A stretch of DNA of 64,000 nucleotides, taken from Rathayibacter sp. SW19 (GTDB lineage: Bacteria > Actinomycetota > Actinomycetes > Actinomycetales > Microbacteriaceae). This document shows, in pieces, positions 34,238 to 42,792 of this stretch. The notes under the pieces are model-generated. The model made no database searches and had not been told where the DNA came from. It was given only the letters and a program-made list of their open reading frames with translations. The stretch is taken from contig NZ_CP133020.1 in NCBI RefSeq assembly GCF_030866825.1, positions 4,650,001-4,714,000 of the forward strand. Reading direction: 5' to 3'. A program made the translations under genes and the position numbers. Within the stretch, counting starts at the first letter, position 1, and the number at the start of each line of letters is the position of its first letter.

Positions 34238-35122
34238 ATGACCAGTGTCGAAGACACGAACCGACTGTCGCGCGCGACCTCCCGCAGTCCGCTTGTCCGG
34301 CATCCGTTGATCTCTTTCTTTGTGATCGCGTACGTCCTGGCGTGGCTCATTGAAGTGCCGCTCGCGCTGTCGGCGAACGGCATCCTGCCCAGGGTTCCTC
34401 GTCTGGTGTTCGCGATCGCGATCCCGGTTGCGACATTCGCCCCAGCGGCGTCCGCATTCATTGTCACCGGGCTGACCGAGGGCAAGGTCGGCGTCGTGCG
34501 CCTTCTGCGACGGTGCGTGCGGTGGCGCGTGGGCATTCAGTGGTATCTCTTCATCCTCATCGGAATCCCGATCATCATCATTCTGGGAACAATCGTCGTG
34601 CCAGGAGCGGTCGCCTACTTCCGACCCGTAATCGGTCCGCTGCTGGCCGCCTATCCGCTTGCGTTCGTGGTGACGTTCTTCCTCGGCGGGCCGCTCGGTG
34701 AAGAGCCCGGCTGGCGAGGCTTCGCGCTGCCCCGCTTGCAGAGCAGGGTGGGCCCGTTGCGCGGAAGCCTGATCTTGGGCGTGTTGTGGGCACTGTGGCA
34801 CTTCCCGCTGTTCTGGAGCGGCGTGTGGACACCGCCCACCATTCCCAACATGGTCATGTTCATCGTGATGATCACGGGCCTCACGATCATCATGACGTGG
34901 GTGTTCAACCACGCGCGGGGTAGCGTGCTCATCACGATGCTGATGCACGCATCGTTCAATACTTTCGCCAACAAGATCGCCGCACCGCTCTTCCCTGCTC
35001 CGATATTCAACGAGTACGGGTTGCTGCCCGTGATGATCGGATTCACCGTGACGGCTCTCGTGCTCATCGTCGTGACTCGTGGCCGCCTGGGCTACGGCAC
35101 GAGCGCCATCCCCTTGATTTGA
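34238..35122 (+). CDS. CPBP-family intramembrane metalloprotease
   Basis: A 294-residue membrane protein with about eight helices. Family motifs are all intact: E155-E156-x-x-x-R160 in G-E-E-P-G-W-R-G, the second-helix His188 in A-L-W-H-F-P, and H237-x-x-x-N241 in M-H-A-S-F-N. These make up the Rce1-like glutamic/metal active site. Bacterial members process or protect against small peptides, or act in membrane protein maturation. It is a lone gene at the edge of the decayed mobile DNA. Confidence 0.85.
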   Translation: MTSVEDTNRLSRATSRSPLVRHPLISFFVIAYVLAWLIEVPLALSANGILPRVPRLVFAIAIPVATFAPAASAFIVTGLTEGKVGVVRLLRRCVRWRVGIQWYLFILIGIPIIIILGTIVVPGAVAYFRPVIGPLLAAYPLAFVVTFFLGGPLGEEPGWRGFALPRLQSRVGPLRGSLILGVLWALWHFPLFWSGVWTPPTIPNMVMFIVMITGLTIIMTWVFNHARGSVLITMLMHASFNTFANKIAAPLFPAPIFNEYGLLPVMIGFTVTALVLIVVTRGRLGYGTSAIPLI

Positions 35123-35180
35123 CCGTTCAAACGGGCTTGGGCCGTGCGACACTGATTCCGCGTTGAGGGAGGAGACCACG

Positions 35181-36398
35181 ATGCTGTTCGGCGATCCGGT
35201 GCACGACGAGTTCGGGAGCCTGATCCTCGGCTTCGCTCCCTACGGTGGCGGGGACGTCGGGGAGGTTCAGGCGCTCTCGCTCGAGGTGGACGAGGGCGAC
35301 GATGACTCGTTCTTCGCGGCGTTTGTCAGGCTGGCTCGTCGCCGCATCGAAGAGGGCGATGCGGCATCGGCAAGGGGACATCGCGCAAGCGCGTACGATT
35401 GCTGGTTGCGAGCCGCCTGCTTGCTGGGCATGGCTTACCACCCGCTCTATGGCACCCCGGTCGACCCGCGACTGGTCGACGCACTTCATCTCCAAATGGG
35501 CACGTTCGACCGGGCGATGGCACTGCTCGACCCGCCTGGTGAGAAGCTCGACATTCCGTACGAGGACACTACGTTGCCGGGCTACTTCGTGCGTGCCCCC
35601 GGGCACGCGAACGACGTGCGACCGGTCATCATCGTCGGCGGCGGCTGGGACTCGACTTACGTCGAGAACTATGTCGGCATTGGCATTGCCGCGCTGCGTC
35701 GGGGCTATCACGTGCTCCTGTTCGACGGACCGGGTCAGGGCCGACCGCTTGTCGACGAACGGCGTCCGTTGCGCCACGACTGGGATCAGGTCGTTGCACC
35801 CGTCGTCGACGCGGCTCTGGCGATCGATGTGGTCGACCCGGATCGGATCGTGTATCACGCCTGGAGCCTCGGCGGTTATTTCGCACCGCGCGTCGCCGCT
35901 TATGAGCACCGGCTTGCTGCCATCGTCGCAGACCCCGGCCAGCTGGATGTGGGCGTGAAGTTCTTCGAACTCCTGAAGGGGTTCGGTCTCAGTGCAGAAG
36001 CTGTCGCCAAGCTGCCGGCCATCGCTCCCGAAGACGAGAAGACCGTCTTAGCCGCGGTCGATGCAAACCGCTCGCTGCGCTGGAAGATCGTGCAGCGCGG
36101 GTACTGGACCAACGGCACGCCTGGTTTGGCGGCGTATCTCGCTGAGATGGCGAAATGGAGACTCGAACCCGATGAGATCGCGGCGATCCGGTGCCCAACG
36201 CTCGTGACTGCGGCCCAGTCCGACCCCGCGTCGTCAAATGCGAAGACCCTTTACGACGCTCTGACCTGCCCGAAGACGTTCGTCGAGTTCAAGGATGCCG
36301 ACGGTGCAGGCGCGCACTGCGAGGCGCTCAATCGATCGATGGCGAACCGTGTGATCATCGACTGGCTCGACGAGACCCTCCTCGCAACCGCTGAATGA
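35181..36398 (+). CDS. alpha/beta hydrolase (2,6-dihydroxypseudooxynicotine hydrolase/FrsA-like)
   Basis: A 405-residue protein made of a helical N-terminal half followed by an alpha/beta-hydrolase core. The oxyanion region is I-V-G-G-G-W-D-S (152-159), the nucleophile S229 in A-W-S-L-G-G, an Asp in Q-S-D-P-A-S and a His in G-A-G-A-H-C-E-A. This two-part layout is shared with pseudooxynicotine C-C hydrolase and related acyl-peptide hydrolase-like enzymes. ATG 35181 has GGAGG 8 bases upstream. Substrate unknown. Confidence 0.78.
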   Translation: MLFGDPVHDEFGSLILGFAPYGGGDVGEVQALSLEVDEGDDDSFFAAFVRLARRRIEEGDAASARGHRASAYDCWLRAACLLGMAYHPLYGTPVDPRLVDALHLQMGTFDRAMALLDPPGEKLDIPYEDTTLPGYFVRAPGHANDVRPVIIVGGGWDSTYVENYVGIGIAALRRGYHVLLFDGPGQGRPLVDERRPLRHDWDQVVAPVVDAALAIDVVDPDRIVYHAWSLGGYFAPRVAAYEHRLAAIVADPGQLDVGVKFFELLKGFGLSAEAVAKLPAIAPEDEKTVLAAVDANRSLRWKIVQRGYWTNGTPGLAAYLAEMAKWRLEPDEIAAIRCPTLVTAAQSDPASSNAKTLYDALTCPKTFVEFKDADGAGAHCEALNRSMANRVIIDWLDETLLATAE

Positions 36399-36734
36399 GA
36401 ACCCAGGAACTTCCGCCACCGTCGCTCCGCGCCCGCTGAGTTCGGCTGAAGAGATTACGGCCTTCGCCGCGTAGAACCCACTCGTCCGCGAACCAGACGA
36501 CGGTGAAAACTTCTGTATCGGGGCCGGGCTTCGTTAGCGAATTGGCCGTGGGTGCTTCCTCTCAGCGGCCAGTCATACGTTCACACGCGGTGCAACAGCT
36601 CGGAGTCGTTCCGTCGTCGTTCCGGAAACCACCCGCACAAACCACGACGAGTCTCACCAGTCGCAAGCCGGGCCCCTTCGGGGCGTTTGCTCCCGAGTGA
36701 TCTGGTCAGGTGCTTTGGTGCGGTTTTCGAGCGG
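36399..36734. other. gap with one GC hairpin
   Basis: I see no gene. GCCCC-ttc-GGGGC at 36672-36684, followed by GTTTGC, is a possible weak terminator or remnant. The decayed recombinase begins just after. Confidence 0.45.
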
Positions 36735-37021
36735 TGGGATGTCCGGTTGGGTGCCTGCCGGGCCGGCGACACACTCTTCGTGCCAAACTCGACCGGCTCG
36801 CCCGCTCCCTGCCTGACGCGAAGGACATCGTCGATGAACTGACCGTCAAGGGTGTCAATGTCGGCATCGGCGGCTCCGTGCATGACCCGACGGACCCGTT
36901 CGGGTGGCTGTGGTTCAACGTCGTACGCCCCACCGTGTACCGCACCGTTCAACGGCAAACGGTACCTGCCCCTGAACGACCAATCCAGCAGGTCGATTTC
37001 GCCGCCGTCCTAGCCCGGTAG
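36735..37021 (+). pseudogene. serine recombinase (resolvase) remnant with frameshift and internal deletion
   Basis: Pieces of a Tn3-type/serine resolvase in two frames. R-L-G-A-C-R-A-G-D-T-L-F-V-P is read first; after a frameshift near 36785, K-L-D-R-L-A-R-S-L-P-D-A-K and G-G-S-V-H-D-P-T-D-P-F-G follow in the next frame. The frame then jumps at F-N-V directly to T-V-Y-R-T-V-Q-R-Q, the end of the C-terminal HTH, so roughly 60 residues between the catalytic domain and the recognition helix are missing. The N-terminal catalytic Ser region is absent. It cannot encode an active enzyme. Confidence 0.75.
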
Positions 37022-37130
37022 CGAACGGCCTGCGGGGCAGTAGACGCGCCGCTCAGAAGGGAGAGCCTCTCCCGGCGGCGGTACTTGGACCGGTTGATCT
37101 CGTTGTCACTCAGGCGTCTTGTTTGTGTCC

Positions 37131-37250
37131 CTATCGCTGTCGGGCCGCTTCGCCCGAGGTGCCGATCAGTGAGCCGATGGACGCCCAGATGTAGCCGCCT
37201 TCGCGGGCGTGCTCATATGCATCCTTGACCGCGCGCTCAGCGGGCGGCAA
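37131..37250 (-). pseudogene. fragment of an HTH protein
   Basis: A 39-codon frame reading A-V-K-D-A-Y-E-H-A-R-E-G-G-Y and I-W-A-S-I-G-S-L-I-G-T-S-G-E-A-A-R-Q-R then TAG. This is the (Y/H)-S-W-x-x-I-G-x-x-L-G-x-S-x-x-A-A-x-Q-R helix-turn-helix found in Clp_N-HTH and antitoxin-like proteins such as the one at 42793-43560. It has only a TTG start and no ribosome binding site, so it is taken as a remnant. Confidence 0.4.
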
Positions 37251-37377
37251 TACACACCATTACGAAAGCGCAATCGAGGCTACAGTTCTACCGAACTGGG
37301 TGCCCGCAAGCAGAACCTCCTTTGACACGGGAACCTTGAGCGGATCCGCTTATGGATGTTGTGAAACTAGCGCTGCC

Positions 37378-37989
37378 TTATCCGCCGTGTACGTCGAAAC
37401 GTGCGCCGACCGGGTTCGGCGGAAGGAAACCGGTCACCAGACCCCAGATGCCGCCCAGGCTTGGCACGAGGGTCAGCAGCGCAAACGGGCCGGCCAGGTT
37501 CGTATCGTGCAGACGCCGCCACAGAATCGCGAACATGGGAATGATCACGGCCAGTCCGAACAGGCCCACAAGGATACTGCCGATCACCATGAGCGCTGCG
37601 GACCCGCCGTTGCCGGAGATCACGATGCCCGGAATCAACAGCGCGACGTACAAGACCAGGAAGATGATCGCGTTTCCCAGGTAGGCCCACCAGAACTCGC
37701 TACGACTGGCCCGCCCGGTGAACGTGGCGTACTTCTGCCAATACCGTTTGATCCCCGGCCAGAACGAGATGCCGTAGTACGGCTGATCCAGTGCAGTGTC
37801 CGGACCCGACACGCCAGGCCGGTACGAACCGTATCCGGGCATGCCCTGCGGCGGCGGGGGCGCGGCCTGATACTGTGCGGCAGGAGGCGCCACTGGAACG
37901 GGCGGAGGCGTCGGAGTCTGATACTGCCCCTCCTGGGGCGCAGGCCCCGTAGACGGATCGTGCGGAGGGTTCGAGGTTGGGTCTGTCAT
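37378..37989 (-). CDS. DUF805 membrane protein
   Basis: A 203-residue protein. Residues 1-75 are Pro/Gln-rich and disordered. The rest matches DUF805: Y-x-x-F-x-G-R-A-S-R-S-E-F-W-W (about 94-108), three to four helices, and the closing W-R-R-L-H-D-T-N followed by G near 165. ATG 37989 is chosen over the upstream in-frame ATG because the sequence between them lacks conservation and AAAGGCGA precedes it. DUF805 proteins are inner-membrane proteins of unknown role. Confidence 0.85.
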   Translation of the reverse strand: MTDPTSNPPHDPSTGPAPQEGQYQTPTPPPVPVAPPAAQYQAAPPPPQGMPGYGSYRPGVSGPDTALDQPYYGISFWPGIKRYWQKYATFTGRASRSEFWWAYLGNAIIFLVLYVALLIPGIVISGNGGSAALMVIGSILVGLFGLAVIIPMFAILWRRLHDTNLAGPFALLTLVPSLGGIWGLVTGFLPPNPVGARFDVHGG

Positions 37990-38174
37990 GAAGTCGCCTT
38001 TCGTGTCGGTCGGTGACGCGTCCAACGTAGCGGCCCCGGCACTCATTGTCACCGGTCACACACCCTTCCCAGTCACAAACAGACACCGACCGGCACCGAC
38101 GGAGGCGAGCAGGAGGCGAATCACACCCAACGCCAAGTCCCACCAGAACGCAGACTCTGACATCGTGCAGGACA

Positions 38175-38206
38175 GCCGCCCGCAAGTGGAACGGCCAGCG
38201 GGCACC
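38175..38206 (+). repeat. dispersed repeat, copy A (leftmost)
   Basis: CCGCCCGCAAGTGG at 38177 continues with AACGGCCAGCGGGCACC. This copy has the full CCCGC...GCGGG inverted ends and is flanked by no mobile gene. It lies between the DUF805 gene and a glycosidase-like gene. Confidence 0.5.
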
Positions 38207-38302
38207 AACGGCGCGACGCAGCGAGAAGCTCTGCGGGGATCGCGGCGCACCCGGTCGAACGGGGTGTAGATCGTCGTGGCCTGCATCAGGCATACTTTGC
38301 CC

Positions 38303-39133
38303 ATGCGCAAAATCTGGTTCAACGCCTCCGCTGTGTTGGCGGCGGCGCTCGTGCTGACGCTCGGCACGGGCGGGGCAGCGTTTGCGGCGAAACCCGACCA
38401 AACGGCATCCGCAAAACATCCGGCGCCTGCAACTGCAACGGTCCTTGGCAACGACGTCTCGTGGCCGCAGTGCGGCACCACCCTGCCGACGTCTCACGCG
38501 TTCGGCATCGTCGGGGTGAACGACGGGCTTGCAAACACGACCAACCCGTGCCTGGCGGACCAACTGAACTGGGCGGCCGGCTCCGCTGTCATGACCGGCC
38601 AACCGGCCGTCGAGCTCTACGTCAACACCGCGAATCCGGGACCGGCCGGCAGCTGGTGGCCGACTTCCAACGACTACGCCGGCACGACCGTTGCGAACCC
38701 TTACGGAACGTGCGGCGGTGCCAACGACGTGGCGTGTGCCTACATTTACGGATACGCCAAGGCGTATGACGACGCCACGATTCGCGGAGTCGCCAACCCC
38801 GCAGGCTACCTCTGGTGGCTCGACGTCGAAACCATGAACAGTTGGGAGCCCAACACGACGGCCAACGCGGCCGACCTCGAGGGGATGACCGCGTACTTCC
38901 ACAGCATTGGCGCTCGCGTGGGGATTTATTCGACGAGCTATCAGTGGGGCCAGATCGCCGGCAGGGTGAGCTCGACGAGCAACTTGAATGGCCTGCAGAG
39001 TTGGATACCCGGGGCCAAGTCGGAGAAGGCCGCCAAGGCAAACTGCTCGGCAGTTCCGCTGACGACGGGCAGCCCGGTTACCCTCACGCAGTACGCGACG
39101 CGGGCCTTCGATTACGACGTGTCCTGTATCTAG
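38303..39133 (+). CDS. secreted GH25/DUF1906-like glycoside hydrolase
   Basis: A 276-residue exported protein. A Sec signal peptide (K at 3, hydrophobic core, cleavage after A-F-A near residue 28) is followed by a TIM-barrel-like domain with G-N-D-V-S-W-P-Q-C-G at the mature start, a W-W-L-D-V-E-T pair of acidic residues (about 176) and I-Y-S-T-S-Y-Q-W near 214. D-x-S at the start and D-x-E in the fifth strand are the catalytic arrangement of GH25-like muramidases. CATACT lies 6 bases before ATG 38303, so the mRNA is likely leaderless. Confidence 0.7.
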   Translation: MRKIWFNASAVLAAALVLTLGTGGAAFAAKPDQTASAKHPAPATATVLGNDVSWPQCGTTLPTSHAFGIVGVNDGLANTTNPCLADQLNWAAGSAVMTGQPAVELYVNTANPGPAGSWWPTSNDYAGTTVANPYGTCGGANDVACAYIYGYAKAYDDATIRGVANPAGYLWWLDVETMNSWEPNTTANAADLEGMTAYFHSIGARVGIYSTSYQWGQIAGRVSSTSNLNGLQSWIPGAKSEKAAKANCSAVPLTTGSPVTLTQYATRAFDYDVSCI

Positions 39134-39376
39134 GTTTACCGGGAATACCACCACCTCTACGCCGACTCAGGCCGCCGCGGACAGCCCCGCAAACACCGGA
39201 ATCTGACCTTCAACGCCAAGCAGCCGACTCGCACGGACGGCTACTGAGAATTCAGCGAACTGTGTCCAGATGTGAGGATTCTCACACGATTTCACGTCAG
39301 TTACTCATGCGCAGAAAATAGCGTAGCGACGACCGTGACCATGTGCATACCGCCCGCCAATCCGAATCGAGTCCGA

Positions 39377-39910
39377 ATGTCTCTGACGGTGAACCAACCC
39401 GAGCCCGGTCCATCGAAGTTTCACGGCCCCACCTTCCTCAGGCTGGACCTGCCGGGCCGCGGTACGCAACCGGCGTTGTGGCGGTGGGCCGTTGCCACAA
39501 TTGTTGCCATCGGGCTGTCACTTCTGGCGTGTGCAGGACTTGCGGCGATTGCCGCGCACCTGCTCCCTGCCATCGCCGGCTACGGGCATTTCCAGTTCGC
39601 TGACTACAGCAAATTGACGATCATCGGAGTCTTCACCGCCTGCATCGGATGGCTGTTCGTCACCTGGATTACCACCAGTGGGCGCCGCCTATACCTGGCG
39701 TTCGGTGTGCTGGCAACGATCGTGAGCCTAGCCCCCGATTTGTGGATACCCCACCTTGGCCAGCCACCTGCCGGGGTGACAACTCTTGCCGTCATGCACA
39801 TTGCTCTCGGCGTGATCACCTACCCCAGCATGGTCCTGATCGCACCGCAACGCACACCCCAACCGAACCGCAGACAACCGAACCAAGAGCGTGCTGCCAA
39901 CGTGTTCTGA
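39377..39910 (+). CDS. DUF6069-like four-helix membrane protein
   Basis: A 177-residue protein with four hydrophobic helices (about 37-62, 75-97, 105-125, 135-155) and charged ends. The pattern of four helices with a short Pro-Ala-Ile-Ala-Gly loop fits the DUF6069 family. ATG 39377 is the best start; a longer frame to 39272 lacks a ribosome site. Function is unknown. Confidence 0.5.
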   Translation: MSLTVNQPEPGPSKFHGPTFLRLDLPGRGTQPALWRWAVATIVAIGLSLLACAGLAAIAAHLLPAIAGYGHFQFADYSKLTIIGVFTACIGWLFVTWITTSGRRLYLAFGVLATIVSLAPDLWIPHLGQPPAGVTTLAVMHIALGVITYPSMVLIAPQRTPQPNRRQPNQERAANVF

Positions 39911-40019
39911 CACCCCCGTTTGCCGATGTAGTGACAACGTGCCAGCCTTCCATGGCAGGACCAAGATCGCACCACCATGTCACAGGCGGAACCCTCGGCG
40001 GTGTTACACCCGGTATCTC

Positions 40020-40655
40020 CTAACACGAGATCAGTTGCGCCGCCCACGGGCAGATCGGATTGGCCATTGACACGCCGATCCACTTCGTGTAAGAGCCACG
40101 ATCGAAGAACTCTTTCACGGCGGTATCGAGTGTGGTCGCGGCAAGCGCTTGAGCGCTCTCCGAATGCCCTTCTCGTAGGCAACGGATTGTTGCTCGTAAG
40201 AACCGCACGTACCCGCTTGTGGCTACGGAGTTCATTCTGTCCGTCAGCTGCTCGCAGTCCGTAACGAGGCCCCGCAACCGCCGCCCGTAGACCGCTCGAC
40301 GGCCTGCAGGAGTCTTGGCGCCGAACACCATTCGAATGGTCTCGGATCGAGGCACCCACGCGATGGGCAGCCCCTCATCCATCATCAAAGTCTTGAGCAT
40401 GCCGATATCTAGATCGATACCCTCGCCGCTCAAGTTCGCTGGCCACACTCCCCGCGTGAACTCCGAGAACTCAGGCAGGGCGGCGGTGATATTTTGTAGC
40501 AAACCCGGAAATGCGTTGGACACGCCCGTCGACTGCCCAACCAGTGCGGCAATCTGATCCAGCGAGGAACGAACACCCGACAAAAACGTCTCGCCTAGAC
40601 CGTTAAACGACGGCTTCGGGAAGCTGATCTTCGAGAACAGCTCCCCCAGATGCAA
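40020..40655 (-). CDS. hypothetical protein, probably 5'-truncated by a frameshift
   Basis: A 211-residue frame starting at TTG 40655. W-V-P-R-S-E-T-I-R, A-V-Y-G-R-R-L-R-G-L-V-T-D-C and G-H-S-E-S-A-Q-A-L-A-A-T-T-L-D-T-A form a pattern I have seen in uncharacterised actinobacterial proteins. Coding continues upstream in the same frame (L-D-G-K-L-S-Y-Y-N-L-G-A-G-Y-R-L-P-P-F) to about 40780 without a start codon. Then a different frame takes over to GTG 40807 (N-P-I-D-D-D-S-D-A-A-P). A one-base indel in the GGGG run near 40772 would join them. Confidence 0.55.
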   Translation of the reverse strand: MHLGELFSKISFPKPSFNGLGETFLSGVRSSLDQIAALVGQSTGVSNAFPGLLQNITAALPEFSEFTRGVWPANLSGEGIDLDIGMLKTLMMDEGLPIAWVPRSETIRMVFGAKTPAGRRAVYGRRLRGLVTDCEQLTDRMNSVATSGYVRFLRATIRCLREGHSESAQALAATTLDTAVKEFFDRGSYTKWIGVSMANPICPWAAQLISC

Positions 40656-40972
40656 ATTTAGACCAAGGTCGAAAGGCGGCAGCCTGTACCCCGCACCAAG
40701 GTTGTAGTAACTTAGCTTGCCGTCTAGCTCCGTCTCGTCCGAATCTGATATCTGATCGTGCGCATCGTCAGCGGGGCGGCGTCACTGTCGTCGTCTATCG
40801 GATTCACGCCCCAAGGTTAGCGAGGTCCAGTGACGGGCCTTCCAATGCGGCATGACTTGCGATTTGTACTTGTTGCAGAGGAACCGGCAGACGAGATGAA
40901 TCACGCGGAGCGCTCACCCATCCAGGAGCGATCATACTTGCGAGCACTATTCGCGCAGAGTGGCCACAGCCT

Positions 40973-41014
40973 GCCTCGCAAGCGGGACGGTCAGCGGGCG
41001 GTTTTCGAGCACCA
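40973..41014 (+). repeat. dispersed repeat, copy B
   Basis: CTCGCAAGCGGGACGGTC then AGCGGGCGGTTTTCGAGCACC. Together with copy C it shows that the repeat extends about 25 bases beyond the CCCGC...GCGGG core. It lies 116 bases upstream of the second resolvase remnant. Confidence 0.55.
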
Positions 41015-41129
41015 TCCCTGACGACGAATCTCTACGGCTCCCAGCCGGGAGCGGGTGCCCGCTCGGGCGCCTCTTACGGGATTGTTGCCAACCATTGCTG
41101 TCGCCATGACGGCGGCGCACTGTTCGGTT

Positions 41130-41548
41130 ATGAATGAACTACTGATCGGATACGCACGCGTATCCACAAACGAGCAAGATCTCACCGCCCAACGCAACGG
41201 CGACACTCTCGTCGTGGCCAAACTCGACCGGTTGGGCGTCTGCTTTTCAACGTCCTCGCGATGGTGGCAGAGTTCGAATCAGACCTCATCCGGGCCCGCA
41301 CCCGAGAAGGGATGCAGGTGGCCAAAGCCAAAGGGCACCTGCGCGGCAAACAACCCAAACTCTCGCCTGCGCAGCAACGTCACCTGATGGAGGTGCACCA
41401 GGCCGGCACGCACTCCACCGCTGAGCTCGCCGAACTGTTCAACGTCGCCCGCTCCACCGTCTACCGCACGGTACAGCGCCAATCGACGCGCTGCCTGGAA
41501 CGTCCGACTCCGCACGTAGGATGCGCCACCACCATCCCAGCCCGGTAG
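41130..41548 (+). pseudogene. serine recombinase remnant with two internal deletions
   Basis: ATG 41130 opens L-L-I-G-Y-A-R-V-S-T-N-E-Q-D-L-T-A-Q-R, the intact N-terminus with catalytic Ser, then jumps to G-D-T-L-V-V-A-K-L-D-R-L-G, losing about 40 residues. A second deletion and frameshift follow before M-V-A-E-F-E-S-D-L-I-R-A-R-T-R-E-G-M and an intact HTH ending S-T-V-Y-R-T-V-Q-R-Q. This copy keeps the region missing from the remnant at 36735-37021 and vice versa. The two are different decay products of one recombinase family. Confidence 0.75.
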
Positions 41549-41617
41549 TGGAATCTCCAGCGGCGACTGGTGGCCTCCTCGGTTGTCCATACAGTGGTGG
41601 AGGCCTGGGCGCAATCG

Positions 41618-41642
41618 AACTCTTGCATAATCTGCAAGAGTT
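41618..41642. promoter_or_regulatory. perfect palindrome upstream of the RhuM-Fic gene
   Basis: AACTCTTGCA-taatc-TGCAAGAGTT is a perfect 10-bp inverted repeat with a 5-base spacer, 66 bases before ATG 41708. TTGCAAAATTTGCAA (41904-41918) inside the gene repeats the TTGCA-N5-TGCAA core. It is a good operator candidate. Confidence 0.55.
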
Positions 41643-41707
41643 GCTCGTGACGGACCGCAACCGCGGCTGGAACTACCGTGACGAATACAAAATCGCGACC
41701 GTAAGCG

Positions 41708-42670
41708 GTGAATGGAGATGCTGTGGGCGAGATCGAGTTGTACCAGTCCGCGGATGGCTCAGTGAACTTGGACGTTCGAACCGATGGCGAGGTAGTCTGG
41801 TTGACCCAGCTGCAGATGACAACCCTTTTTGGTCGAGATCTCTCGACGATCAGTCGGCATATCGCGAGTGCGAGGCGTGAAGAGCTTTCCGGCCTCCCAA
41901 CCCTTGCAAAATTTGCAATAGTTCAACAAGAGGGCGACCGGACGGTTGAGCGGCAGGTCGACCACTACAACTTGGACGTCGTGCTCTCTGTCGGCTACCG
42001 CGTGAAGTCGCAGGAAGGTGCCCGATTCCGTCGTTGGGCCAACGACGTGCTCAAGCGGTACGTCATCGCCGGTGTCGCGACAAATGATGCACGGATCGAA
42101 CAGATCAGCGCGATGGCGCGCATGCCAGAGCGTTCGGAGAACGCGGAGGTCGCGGGCATCGCCGAGATTCTGAGCCGCTACTCGCCAGCACTGGCACTTC
42201 TCGACGACTACGACCACGGCACGTTAAAGAAGCCGCAGGGCACATCCCCGGCAACTCGTCTGGAATACAAGAGTGCGCGCGCGGTTGTCGACGAGCTTGC
42301 GCGCCAGTTTCCAAACGACGACATGTTTGGTGCTGAGCGCAACGACTCGTTTCGCGGACTGCTCGGAGCTGTGGAGCAGACGTACCTCGGCCAGGACTTG
42401 TACCCAACCGTCCAGGAGAAAGCGGCGCATCTGCTGTACTTCGTAGTCAAGGACCACCCGTTTTCGGATGGAAACAAGCGCAGCGCCGCCGGACTATTCA
42501 CCTACTACCTCGCCCTGAACGGCGCACTGCGAAGCGGCGGCGGTGAGGACATCGTGTCGAGCAACGCTCTTGCCGCTATCACGCTAATGACGGCGATGAG
42601 CAGGCCGGATGAAAAAGAAACCATCATCCAGCTCGTGACGAACATGCTCGACGGCGCCGCCGAACACTGA
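41708..42670 (+). CDS. RhuM-Fic fusion protein
   Basis: A 320-residue two-domain protein. The N-terminal RhuM domain (about 8-125) has the signature Y-N-L-D-V-V-L-S-V-G-Y-R-V-K-S (88-102) and R-F-R-R-W-A-N-D-V-L. The C-terminal Fic domain carries the complete catalytic motif H-P-F-S-D-G-N-K-R-S (250-259). Fic enzymes transfer AMP or similar groups to target proteins, and RhuM was named in Salmonella pathogenicity island 3. Such genes travel with mobile DNA and with restriction or abortive-infection loci, which fits this decayed region. Confidence 0.85.
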   Translation: MNGDAVGEIELYQSADGSVNLDVRTDGEVVWLTQLQMTTLFGRDLSTISRHIASARREELSGLPTLAKFAIVQQEGDRTVERQVDHYNLDVVLSVGYRVKSQEGARFRRWANDVLKRYVIAGVATNDARIEQISAMARMPERSENAEVAGIAEILSRYSPALALLDDYDHGTLKKPQGTSPATRLEYKSARAVVDELARQFPNDDMFGAERNDSFRGLLGAVEQTYLGQDLYPTVQEKAAHLLYFVVKDHPFSDGNKRSAAGLFTYYLALNGALRSGGGEDIVSSNALAAITLMTAMSRPDEKETIIQLVTNMLDGAAEH

Positions 42671-42709
42671 CTTCCCGACGGACAGCACCATCCGCAACGA
42701 CTAACAGCA

Positions 42710-42761
42710 GGGCACCCGAAAGCGGAACGATCAACGGCACATTTGAGGCGTTTCAATACCA
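42710..42761 (+). repeat. dispersed repeat, copy C
   Basis: GGGCACCCGAAAGCGGAACG then ATCAACGGCACATTTGAG and GCGTTTCAATACCA. It is the copy with the longest match to copy F at 49271 (shared GTTTCAAT about 30 bases after the core). It follows the RhuM-Fic stop by 40 bases. Confidence 0.55.
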
Positions 42762-42792
42762 TTCCATTAATGTGCAGCGCCCTTGCGCGAAG

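Noticed and set aside
33802..34536. Long minus-strand reading frame across the IS21-like end and the CPBP gene
   Set aside because: It overlaps the well-supported CPBP gene in antisense and reads as low-complexity Arg/Thr/Pro without any motif.
40813..41021. Short plus-strand reading frame before the second resolvase relic
   Set aside because: Codon use is poor and it contains a dispersed repeat copy; no start signal or motif supports it.
41251..41290. GTTCGAATC-like motif reminiscent of a tRNA T-loop
   Set aside because: It lies within the resolvase relic coding for E-F-E-S and has no cloverleaf partners or acceptor stem around it.
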